A stretch of DNA of 5,039 bases from Deltaproteobacteria bacterium (GTDB taxonomy: Bacteria; Desulfobacterota; B13-G15): positions 1-5,039 of the forward strand of contig QMLK01000103.1 in NCBI GenBank assembly GCA_003646705.1. Direction: 5' to 3'. Position numbers and translations under genes: made by a program. The notes below the pieces were generated by a model. It had not been told where the DNA came from. It did not search any database and saw only the letters and a list, made by a program, of their open reading frames with translations. This document shows, one piece after another, positions 1 to 5,039 of this stretch. How positions within the stretch are numbered: the stretch's first letter is position 1; each line of letters begins with the position of its first letter.

Positions 1-2
1 TG

Positions 3-113
3 GTGGATGACGTCTTCACCACTGGGGCGACCCTCTCAGAGGCCGCGAGGACCCTCTTGCGGGCAGGGGCATCAGAGGTCATGGCCCTCACCTTGGCGAG
101 GAGCCTCCCATGA
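3..113 (+). CDS. comF: ComF family phosphoribosyltransferase, C-terminal end (partial, 5' end outside window)
   Basis: The last 36 codons of a gene that enters from the left edge, ending at TGA 111-113. The visible peptide opens with VDDVFTTGATLSEA. This is the PRPP-binding loop of type I phosphoribosyltransferases: two acidic residues followed by TTGAT, which cradles the ribose 5-phosphate. It then runs through a helix (ARTLLRAGA) and a final strand ending ALTLARSLP. That ending, with 'LAR' a few residues before the stop, is typical of the ComF/GntX family, which has been linked to DNA uptake and competence in some bacteria but whose biochemical substrate is generally unknown. The N-terminal zinc-finger part expected of ComF lies outside the window, so another PRTase cannot be fully excluded. 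The gene is co-directional with uppS and 68 nt upstream of its preferred start, so read-through into the operon is possible. Confidence 0.75.
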   Translation: MDDVFTTGATLSEAARTLLRAGASEVMALTLARSLP

Positions 114-121
114 GGGGTCGT

Positions 122-149
122 TTGCATCCTCCCCTTGAAGTGTGGTAAT
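122..149 (+). promoter_or_regulatory. Possible sigma-70-type promoter with extended -10 for the uppS operon
   Basis: In the only intergenic gap, TTGCAT (122-127, three of six matches to the -35 consensus) is followed after 16 nt by GGTAAT (144-149, four of six matches to TATAAT). TGT (141-143) directly precedes it, giving the TGn of an extended -10 element. Transcription would begin near 155-158, leaving a leader of about 25 nt before ATG 182. The surrounding A/T-richer patch contrasts with the GC-rich genes. The match is modest and the -35 is weak, so this is a candidate only. The operon could equally be transcribed from upstream of comF. Confidence 0.3.
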
Positions 150-166
150 TCTTGAAGTCTCTCAAG
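134..166 (+). repeat. Short repeats: two direct CTTGAAG copies and an inverted CTTGA partner
   Basis: CTTGAAG occurs at 134-140 and again at 151-157, a 17-nt period. TCAAG at 162-166 is the reverse complement of CTTGA at 151-155, giving a 5-bp stem with a 6-nt loop. The two direct copies flank the candidate -10 element at 144-149, an arrangement that could serve as operator half-sites. The units are short and chance occurrence is quite possible. Confidence 0.25.
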
Positions 167-172
167 GACAAA

Positions 173-178
173 AAGGGG
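173..178 (+). promoter_or_regulatory. Shine-Dalgarno that favours the ATG start of uppS at 182
   Basis: AAGGGG ends 3 nt before ATG 182, a purine-rich ribosome-binding site with somewhat short spacing. The in-frame TTG at 152, which would add ten residues, has no comparable site in the bases before it. The short site here, together with the family's usual N-terminus, decides the start in favour of 182. Confidence 0.5.
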
Positions 179-181
179 ACC

Positions 182-961
182 ATGTCTCTGATCGAGGAGA
201 AGAAGCGCTTGGTGGACAGGGGACGGTTGCCCCGTCACGTCGCCATCATCATGGATGGCAACGGTCGTTGGGCGGAACGCCAGAACCTCCACAGGATTGA
301 GGGCCATAGGAAGGGACTGGAGGCGGTAAAGGAGGTGGTGGAGATATCGAAGGAACTGGGCATCGAGGTCCTCACCCTTTACGCCTTCTCCAAGGAGAAC
401 TGGCAACGGCCCAAGGAGGAGGTGGACCAACTCATGGAGCTGCTGCACGACTACCTCCTCTCAGAGAGGGATAGACTCCTCGAGGAAGGGATACGGCTCA
501 ACCCTATTGGGGATCTGGACGACCTGCCCCCTCGGGTCCGCGAGGCCCTGCTGGAGACGGCTCGCATGACCTCTGAGAACCGTGACCTCATCTTGAACCT
601 GGCCTTGAGTTACAGCGGCAGGTGGGAGATCCTCAAAGGGGTGAAGAGGGCGATCGAGGAGGTCAGGGAGGGTAGGCTCAGGCTTCAGGACCTCACCCCG
701 GAGGTCTTCTCGGGTTTCCTCTCCACCGCAGGGCTCCCCGACCCCGACCTCCTCATCAGGACCAGCGGGGAACAGAGGATCAGCAACTTCCTCCTGTGGC
801 AGCTCGCCTATACCGAGCTGTACTTCACCGAGGTCCTCTGGCCCGAGTTCACCAAGGCCGATTTCCTGGACGCCATCCTCGACTACCAATCGAGGGAACG
901 GCGCTTCGGCCTCACCAGCTCGCAACTCACCGGGAATCCCTCCGGGGGGGCGAGAAGTTGA
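182..961 (+). CDS. uppS: Isoprenyl transferase: (2Z,6E)-undecaprenyl diphosphate synthase (UppS)
   Basis: A 259-residue cis-prenyltransferase that adds isopentenyl units to farnesyl diphosphate to build the C55 lipid carrier for peptidoglycan and surface glycans; cytosolic and membrane-associated. All family blocks are present. HVAIIMDGNGRWA (19-31) carries the catalytic, Mg-binding Asp25 and Arg29. GHRKG contains His42. LTLYAFSKENWQRP (64-77) is the substrate-site block. DPDLLIRTSGEQRISNF (187-203) holds the diphosphate-binding Arg193, Arg199 and Ser201. ELYFTEVLWPEF follows with the metal-ligand Glu212, then RERRFG near the end. These fall one residue below the E. coli numbering, so the N-terminus matches if ATG 182 is used; an in-frame TTG at 152 would add ten unlikely residues. 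The usual N-Y-G-G-R block reads S-Y-S-G-R (143-147), a conservative variant. The last four bases (TTGA) overlap the start of cdsA. The product chain length (C55 or other) cannot be read from the sequence. Confidence 0.97.
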   Translation: MSLIEEKKRLVDRGRLPRHVAIIMDGNGRWAERQNLHRIEGHRKGLEAVKEVVEISKELGIEVLTLYAFSKENWQRPKEEVDQLMELLHDYLLSERDRLLEEGIRLNPIGDLDDLPPRVREALLETARMTSENRDLILNLALSYSGRWEILKGVKRAIEEVREGRLRLQDLTPEVFSGFLSTAGLPDPDLLIRTSGEQRISNFLLWQLAYTELYFTEVLWPEFTKADFLDAILDYQSRERRFGLTSSQLTGNPSGGARS

Positions 962-1731
962 AGAGGGTCCTCTCCGCCCTGTTCATAATCCCCCCCTTGC
1001 TGCTGTTCGTCCTGTTCGGCCCCCCATGGTCCCTCTCCTTGGTGGTCCTTGGGGTCAGCCTTCTGGCCCTGGGGGAGTTCTACCGCCTCACCTTGGGGGC
1101 AGGGGGGATGTGGCCCCTCCTCGGGGTCGTGCCGGTGGCCTTGGCCCATTGGGGGGACTTGGAGGGACTGGCCCTTTCCCCCCTCCTCGTGCTCTTCCTG
1201 ATCTCCTTGCACCACCTCGTCTTCGGCCCGACCTCCCTGGATGGGCTCAGGCGCTCAGCCCTCCTCTTCCTCGGCACGATCTACGTCCCCTTCACCATGG
1301 CCCACCTCATCCTGCTGGTGCGACTGCCGGAGGGGATGAAGTGGCTCTTGCTGCTGGTGGCCTGTCTTTGGATCGGCGACACGGTCGCCCTCCTCGTGGG
1401 AAACCTCATGGGGAGGCGCCCCCTCGCCCCCAGGGTGAGCCCGAAGAAGACGGTGGAGGGGGCCCTGGGTTGTTTGGCAGGGGTGGGACTCACCCTCCTC
1501 CTCTTCAGGGCCCTCTACCTTCCCCATATGTCTCTGTCACTGGGGGTCCTCTTGGCCTTAGGCATCGGGGTGTTGGGCCAGCTCGGGGACCTCTCAGAGT
1601 CCCTGATAAAGAGGGCAGCAGGCGTGAAGGACTCCGGCTCCCTAATCCCTGGCCACGGCGGCATGCTCGACAGGCTCGACAGCTTCCTCTTCACCTCCCC
1701 TTTTGTCTACTATCTCCTGAGGATGGGCTGA
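958..1731 (+). CDS. cdsA: Phosphatidate cytidylyltransferase (CDP-diacylglycerol synthase)
   Basis: A 257-residue polytopic inner-membrane enzyme that turns phosphatidic acid and CTP into CDP-diacylglycerol, the branch point of phospholipid synthesis. Residues 215-241 fit the family signature exactly: SLIKR, four residues, KD (224-225), then LIPGHGGMLDRLD (229-241). G-D-L-S-E-S precedes it, as in E. coli CdsA. A second conserved block at 138-168 has Asp141 and SPKKTVEG (161-168); it reads DTVALL where many homologues have D-T-G/S-A-Y, so the usual Tyr is Leu145. About eight hydrophobic segments are visible, beginning at residues 4-20. The preferred start is TTG 958, which overlaps the uppS stop by 4 nt and follows a G-rich purine tract (944-957). 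It yields the typical short N-terminus MKRVLSALFIIPP. The open frame continues upstream to ATG 796, but those residues duplicate uppS coding sequence and do not resemble the family. Slightly shorter than E. coli CdsA (285 residues). Confidence 0.96.
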   Translation: MKRVLSALFIIPPLLLFVLFGPPWSLSLVVLGVSLLALGEFYRLTLGAGGMWPLLGVVPVALAHWGDLEGLALSPLLVLFLISLHHLVFGPTSLDGLRRSALLFLGTIYVPFTMAHLILLVRLPEGMKWLLLLVACLWIGDTVALLVGNLMGRRPLAPRVSPKKTVEGALGCLAGVGLTLLLFRALYLPHMSLSLGVLLALGIGVLGQLGDLSESLIKRAAGVKDSGSLIPGHGGMLDRLDSFLFTSPFVYYLLRMG

Positions 1732-1732
1732 A

Positions 1733-2887
1733 GTGAGGAAGTTGGCCGTCCTGGGCTCTACGGGTTCGATAGGCAGGGGGGTCCTGGAGGTGGTGGACCT
1801 CTTCAGGGACCGTTTCACCGTTGAGGCCCTTGCGGCGGGAGGCAACGTCGCCCTCCTTCAGAGGCAGATCGATCGCTTCTCCCCCAGGAAGGTCTCGGTG
1901 AGGTCCCGCAGGGAGGCCGAAAGGCTTAAGGCGGAGAGACCCCACTTGGAGGTCCTATGGGGGGAGGAAGGATTGGTGGCCCTTGCCTCCGCGGAGGAGG
2001 TAGACCTCGTGGTGATCGCCGTGGTGGGGGCCGTGGGGTTGAGACCGACGCTGGCAGCCCTCCAGGAGGGCAAACGCGTGGCCTTGGCCACCAAAGAGGT
2101 CATGGTGATGGCGGGGGAATGGGTCATGCGGAGGGCGGAGGAACGAGGGGTGGAGATAGTACCTGTGGACAGCGAACACAGCGCCCTCTTTCAAGCCCTC
2201 GGGGGCAAGAGGAAGGCCGAGGCCATAAGACGGCTCATCCTCACCGCTTCAGGGGGGCCCTTCTACCACCTCCCCGTCGAGGAGATGCAACGGGCAGGAC
2301 CGGACCAAGCCCTGCGCCATCCGGTCTGGAAGATGGGCCCCAAGATCTCGGTCGACTCAGCTACCTTGATGAACAAGGGGCTCGAAGTGATCGAGGCCCG
2401 ATGGCTCTTCGACCTCCCCCCGGAGAGGATCGAGGTCCTCATCCACCCCCAGGGGATAGTCCACGGGATGGTGGAGTTCGTGGACGGGTCCGTCATCGCC
2501 CAGATGAGCAGGCCCGACATGAAGATCCCCATCGCCTATGCCCTCTCTTACCCCGAGAGACTCCCCCTCCCCTATCCGGTGTTGGATCTGCACCGATCGG
2601 GCCCTTTGACCTTTCACCCCCCGGATCTGGAACGCTTCCCAGCCCTACGTTTGGCCCGTGAGGCCTTGGAGGCCGGAGGCACCATGCCAGCGGTGCTCAA
2701 CGCTGCTGACGAGATAGCGGTGGAGGCCTTCCTGAAGGGCAGGATCCCCTTGGGGAAGGTGGTAGAGGTGGTGAGGAGGGTCCTGGAGAGGCACACCTGG
2801 AGGCCCCTCTCTGGGGTGGAGGAGGTCTTAGAGGCGGACCGCTGGGCAAGGGAGGAGGCCAGGAAGGTCCTGGAGGGGATCCGATGA
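1733..2887 (+). CDS. dxr: 1-deoxy-D-xylulose 5-phosphate reductoisomerase (MEP pathway)
   Basis: A 384-residue cytosolic enzyme that rearranges and reduces DXP to 2-C-methyl-D-erythritol 4-phosphate with NADPH and a divalent metal; it is the target of fosmidomycin. The NADPH fold starts with LGSTGSIG (7-14). Catalytic and metal residues are intact: Asp146, Glu148 and Glu218. So are phosphate-site residues Ser173, Ser209, Asn214 and Lys215, flexible-loop His196, Trp199 and Met201, and His149 and His244. The C-terminal helical domain has TMPAVLNAADEIAVEAFL. Departures from consensus are LATKE instead of LANKE (Thr120), HPQGIVHG instead of HPQSxxHS (Gly241, Gly245), and NAADE instead of NAANE. 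The segment between Glu148 and Ser173 is nine residues shorter than in E. coli. The start is GTG 1733, one base after the cdsA stop, with GAGG at 1719-1722 at a long 10-nt spacing, so translation probably depends on coupling to cdsA. Its isoprenoid product feeds UppS in the same operon. Confidence 0.97.
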   Translation: MRKLAVLGSTGSIGRGVLEVVDLFRDRFTVEALAAGGNVALLQRQIDRFSPRKVSVRSRREAERLKAERPHLEVLWGEEGLVALASAEEVDLVVIAVVGAVGLRPTLAALQEGKRVALATKEVMVMAGEWVMRRAEERGVEIVPVDSEHSALFQALGGKRKAEAIRRLILTASGGPFYHLPVEEMQRAGPDQALRHPVWKMGPKISVDSATLMNKGLEVIEARWLFDLPPERIEVLIHPQGIVHGMVEFVDGSVIAQMSRPDMKIPIAYALSYPERLPLPYPVLDLHRSGPLTFHPPDLERFPALRLAREALEAGGTMPAVLNAADEIAVEAFLKGRIPLGKVVEVVRRVLERHTWRPLSGVEEVLEADRWAREEARKVLEGIR

Positions 2888-3948
2888 CCTCGATCTTGGC
2901 CTTTGCCTTCGTCTTAGGGGCCCTCATCCTGGTGCACGAGCTGGGCCACTTCATGGTGGCCAAGCTCTTCGGGGTCCGGGTCCTCACCTTCTCCTTCGGC
3001 TTCGGGCCGAGGTTGATCGGCCGCAGGTGGGGGGAGACCGAATACATCCTCTCCCTCCTCCCCTTGGGGGGGTATGTGAGGATGTTGGGCGAGGAGCCCA
3101 CAGAGGAGGTGGCGAAGGAGGAGGAGAGGTGGTCCTTCGCCCTTAGGCCCCTCAGGCAGCGGGCCGCCATCGTGGCCGCTGGCCCCCTGTCCAACCTGCT
3201 GTTCGCCAGCCTCCTGTTCGCCTTCGTCTTCTGGCTGGGGGTTCCGAAGCTCCTGCCGGTCATCGGGGAGGTCATGGAGGACTTCCCCGCTGCTCAAGCA
3301 GGGCTCAAACCAGGGGACAGGGTCCTGGAGATCGAGGGAAGACAGGTACGGTACTGGGAGACGCTGCTTGAGGTCATCCCCAGGTGTCAGGGCAGAGAGC
3401 TCCACCTGCTGATCGAGCGAGGGGGCCGGCGCTTCGAGCTCAAGATCAGGCCCAAGGCCGTCAAGAGGAAGAACATCTTCGGGGAAGAGGTGGAGGTGTA
3501 CCAGATAGGGGTAGTCCCCTCCGGCCAGGTGGGGATCGAACGCCATCGGCCCTTAGAGGCCTTCCTCAAGGGCCTTCGTCAGACTTACTGGGTCTCTAAG
3601 CTGGTGGTCCTCAGCGTGGTGAAGATCATCAGAGGGGTGATCTCCGCCAGGACCATCGGGGGCCCCATCATGATCGCCCAGATGGCGGGACAGGAAGCGG
3701 AGAAGGGCCTGCTGCGGCTCCTCTTCTTCACGGCGCTGCTGAGCGTAAACCTCGGCCTGCTGAACCTCTTCCCCATCCCCATCCTGGACGGAGGCCATCT
3801 CCTACTCATGGGTCTGGAAGGGGTCCTGAGGAGGCCCTTGGATACGAGGAAGCTGGAGGTGGTCCAGAAGGTCGGCTTGATCATCATCGTCTCCCTCATG
3901 GTCTTGGCCTTTTACAACGACATAACGCGGATCTGGAGGCCCAAATGA
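2884..3948 (+). CDS. rseP: RseP/site-2-type intramembrane zinc metalloprotease with one PDZ domain
   Basis: A 354-residue M50-family inner-membrane protease that cuts transmembrane segments of substrates, typically anti-sigma factors after a first-site cut, and may clear signal peptides. HELGH (18-22) in the first membrane helix supplies zinc ligands His18 and His22 and catalytic Glu19. Asp302 in NLFPIPILDGGH (294-305) is the third ligand. YILSLLPLGGYVRM (54-67) forms the membrane-associated hairpin, and AAGPLSN (98-104) opens the second helix (about 94-118). A single PDZ domain spans roughly 120-205, with AGLKPGDRVLEI at its core. Helices three and four lie near 278-300 and 330-344. E. coli RseP has two PDZ domains and about 450 residues; the single-PDZ form is common elsewhere. 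GGAGGGG (2872-2878), 5 nt before ATG 2884, is a strong ribosome site, and the start overlaps the dxr stop as ATGA. No anti-sigma factor or bamA gene is visible, so the substrate is unknown. Confidence 0.96.
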   Translation: MTSILAFAFVLGALILVHELGHFMVAKLFGVRVLTFSFGFGPRLIGRRWGETEYILSLLPLGGYVRMLGEEPTEEVAKEEERWSFALRPLRQRAAIVAAGPLSNLLFASLLFAFVFWLGVPKLLPVIGEVMEDFPAAQAGLKPGDRVLEIEGRQVRYWETLLEVIPRCQGRELHLLIERGGRRFELKIRPKAVKRKNIFGEEVEVYQIGVVPSGQVGIERHRPLEAFLKGLRQTYWVSKLVVLSVVKIIRGVISARTIGGPIMIAQMAGQEAEKGLLRLLFFTALLSVNLGLLNLFPIPILDGGHLLLMGLEGVLRRPLDTRKLEVVQKVGLIIIVSLMVLAFYNDITRIWRPK

Positions 3949-4616
3949 GGGTCCTGGGGATCGAGACCTCCACCGACGCCGGGGGGGTAGCCATCGTGGA
4001 GGATGGGACCCTGAGGGCGGAGTGGTCCCTAAACCTCCCCCGCAGCCATTCCCTGCGTCTGCTGCCGGCCCTCAAGGCCCTGCTGGAGGCCCTTGGCCTC
4101 GAGCCCCAGGCCCTGGACGGCATCGCCGTGGGGATCGGGCCCGGTTCCTTCACGGGGTTGAGGATAGGCCTGAGCGTAGCCAAGGGTCTGGCCATGGCCC
4201 TGGAGAGGCCACTGGCCGGCGTGCCATCCCTGGACGCCCTCGTCTTCGGCATCCCATCGAGGGGGCTTCCGGTCTACGCCCTCATCGATGCCAAGAGGGG
4301 GGAACTCTTCGGGGCCCTCTACCGAGGAGGACGGAGGGAGGGCCCCTTCGAGGTCCTCTCCCCAGCCTCGGTGATAGAGCGCATCCGCGGAGGGGAGTTC
4401 CTCCTGGTGGGCGAAGGGGTGCTGCTCTACAGGGAGGAGTTCGAGGGCCTCGAAGGGGTGGAGATAGCCCCCCCTCCCTGCCACCACCCCAGGGCCTCCG
4501 CCGTGGCCTTCCTGGGATGGAAAAGGCTCAGGGACGGCAAGGGGGATGACCTCAACTCCCTGGTCCCCCTCTACATCCGTCCCTCAGACGCCGAGCTCAA
4601 AGGACCCCGCCCCTGA
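3945..4616 (+). CDS. tsaB: TsaB (YeaZ), tRNA t6A37 threonylcarbamoyltransferase complex subunit
   Basis: A 223-residue cytosolic ASKHA-fold protein, close to the 231 residues of E. coli TsaB. With TsaD and TsaE it transfers threonylcarbamoyl from TsaC-made threonylcarbamoyl-AMP to A37 of ANN-decoding tRNAs; TsaB itself is a non-catalytic scaffold that dimerises with TsaD. Family marks in order are LGIETSTDAGGVAIVEDG (4-21), RSHSLRLLPALKALLEALG (33-51) and the hallmark GIGPGSFTGLRIGLSVAKGLA (63-83). SLDAL, ALIDAKRGELFGALY and the C-terminal PLYIRPSDAELK follow. The metal-binding histidine motif of TsaD is absent, which separates it from that paralogue. ATG 3945 overlaps the rseP stop as ATGA, with GGAGG at 3935-3939 five nt upstream, so it is translationally coupled. 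Its last 46 bases are shared, antisense, with the converging minus-strand gene. Its place in an envelope operon is shared chromosome housekeeping and does not imply an envelope role. Confidence 0.95.
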   Translation: MRVLGIETSTDAGGVAIVEDGTLRAEWSLNLPRSHSLRLLPALKALLEALGLEPQALDGIAVGIGPGSFTGLRIGLSVAKGLAMALERPLAGVPSLDALVFGIPSRGLPVYALIDAKRGELFGALYRGGRREGPFEVLSPASVIERIRGGEFLLVGEGVLLYREEFEGLEGVEIAPPPCHHPRASAVAFLGWKRLRDGKGDDLNSLVPLYIRPSDAELKGPRP

Positions 4617-5038
4617 TCTATGAGGATGGCGTATTCGAAGCCGTCCACCAGGGCCCAAAAGGAAGCCTTGTTGATGTTCTCGGAGAAGGCGTGCACCTCC
4701 CAGACCCTCTCACCGTTGCTGAAGAGGATCCTCACCTCCACCCCCGCTGCGGTCCCAGCCCGAGGGTCGAAGATCCGAGAGGAGAAGTCAAGGAGCCTCA
4801 CCCCCTGCAGGGAAGGAAAGAGGGGGGTCAAGGCCTTCTTCAAGACGTTGGCCAAGGCGTCCACGGGGCCGACACCGGTGGCGGCCTCGTGAAGTTCCCT
4901 ATCCCTCGCCTTCAATAGGAGGGTCGCCTCGGGGTGCTCACCGTCGTCGATGAGGCGATAGTTGCCGATGATCTCAAAGGGCGGGGTATATCCCTCTAAG
5001 GATCGGAGGGCATTCAGATACTTAGTGGCGTCCTCCAC
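4571..5038 (-). CDS. LeuA/CimA-type allosteric (LeuA_dimer) regulatory domain protein; free-standing or the C-terminal part of a longer gene
   Basis: The 155 visible residues match the C-terminal leucine/isoleucine-sensing dimer domain of 2-isopropylmalate and citramalate synthases. Marks are PFEIIGNYRLIDDGEHPEAT (20-39), HEAATGVGPVDALANVLKKA (50-69), LLDFSSRIFDPRAGTAAGVE (82-101) and SENINKASFWALVDGFEYAI (119-138). In characterised enzymes this domain follows a TIM-barrel catalytic domain and binds the end-product amino acid. None of that catalytic domain is visible. The frame opens at GTG 5038-5036, one base from the window edge, so whether it starts there or continues leftward on its own strand is undecided. 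Starting at GTG gives VEDATKYLNAL, a plausible N-terminus, and free-standing proteins of this kind exist to my recollection. Residues 141-155 extend beyond the usual domain end, and their coding bases largely lie antisense to tsaB. Domain identity is secure; function as a separate protein (a trans-acting regulator or amino-acid sensor) is inference. Confidence 0.85.
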   Translation of the reverse strand: MEDATKYLNALRSLEGYTPPFEIIGNYRLIDDGEHPEATLLLKARDRELHEAATGVGPVDALANVLKKALTPLFPSLQGVRLLDFSSRIFDPRAGTAAGVEVRILFSNGERVWEVHAFSENINKASFWALVDGFEYAILIDQGRGPLSSASEGRM

Positions 5039-5039
5039 A

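Noticed and set aside
796..957. An upstream extension of cdsA from ATG 796
   Set aside because: These 54 codons lie within conserved uppS sequence in another frame and give an Arg/His-rich, non-hydrophobic peptide unlike any CdsA N-terminus; TTG 958 gives the normal one.
1026..1736. A 236-codon open frame on the plus strand overlapping cdsA
   Set aside because: It is rich in Gly, Pro and Arg with no recognisable domain, and lies out of frame inside cdsA, which carries an exact family signature. Long empty frames of this kind are expected in GC-rich coding DNA.
1957..2661. A 234-codon open frame on the plus strand inside dxr
   Set aside because: Low-complexity Gly/Arg/Pro composition and no motif; dxr with its complete active site explains the region.
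2697..3546. Long minus-strand open frames opposite dxr and rseP
   Set aside because: Their composition (Pro-, Ser- and Arg-rich, or Glu/Gly/His-rich) mirrors the codon pattern of the plus-strand genes, and none resembles a known protein.
365..4360. Recurring GAGGTCCTC-like words through the window
   Set aside because: They occur in frame as Glu-Val-Leu codons in several genes and show no regular spacing; codon bias explains them.
4440..4454. Near-perfect palindrome TTCGAGG-G-CCTCGAA inside tsaB
   Set aside because: A one-base spacer is too short for an RNA hairpin, there is no T-tract, and it encodes an ordinary EFEGLEG stretch; probably chance from codon choice.
4574..4640. Search for a bidirectional terminator between tsaB and the converging gene
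   Set aside because: Only a 5-bp ACGCC/GGCGT pairing with a loop of about 35 nt was found, with no following T-run on either strand.
4620..4918. Plus-strand open frames of 75-90 codons opposite the minus-strand regulatory-domain gene
   Set aside because: The minus strand encodes an unmistakable LeuA/CimA regulatory domain over the same bases; the plus-strand peptides show no family features.

Overview
This window is ordinary, well-preserved bacterial housekeeping DNA, GC-rich (roughly 60-65% by eye) and densely coding. I see no mobile element, CRISPR array, RNA gene or defence system. It holds a five-gene, same-strand cluster uppS-cdsA-dxr-rseP-tsaB (182-4616), preceded by the 3' end of a ComF-type phosphoribosyltransferase gene (3-113). 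A convergent gene lies on the minus strand at the right edge (4571-5038) and encodes a LeuA/CimA-type C-terminal regulatory domain.

The order uppS-cdsA-dxr-rseP is widespread in Gram-negative bacteria. The single-PDZ RseP with a NIFGEE segment, followed directly by tsaB, together with a possibly free-standing LeuA-type regulatory domain, points by my recollection to a Desulfobacterota (deltaproteobacterial) or related, perhaps thermophilic, lineage. Frequent AGG arginine codons fit that weakly. The assignment is an inference from family resemblance and not a database result.

Layout: 1-113 is the comF tail. 114-181 is the only real intergenic gap; it holds a possible extended -10 promoter, CTTGAAG repeats and the uppS Shine-Dalgarno. 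182-4616 is one continuous translational chain with junctions of 4 nt overlap (TTGA), 1 nt gap, 4 nt overlap (ATGA) and 4 nt overlap (ATGA). 4571-5038 is the converging minus-strand gene, whose stop codon lies inside tsaB.

Functionally the cluster is about the envelope. Dxr makes MEP for isoprenoid precursors. UppS converts those precursors to undecaprenyl diphosphate, the lipid carrier for peptidoglycan and surface polysaccharides. CdsA makes CDP-diacylglycerol for phospholipids. RseP cleaves membrane proteins and would link the envelope to stress signalling. TsaB serves tRNA t6A modification and appears to ride along. Points worth a second look are the possibly orphan regulatory domain, the convergent overlap with tsaB, non-consensus residues in the Dxr NADPH and active-site motifs, and non-ATG starts inside the operon. 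I found no convincing evidence of a new biological system.
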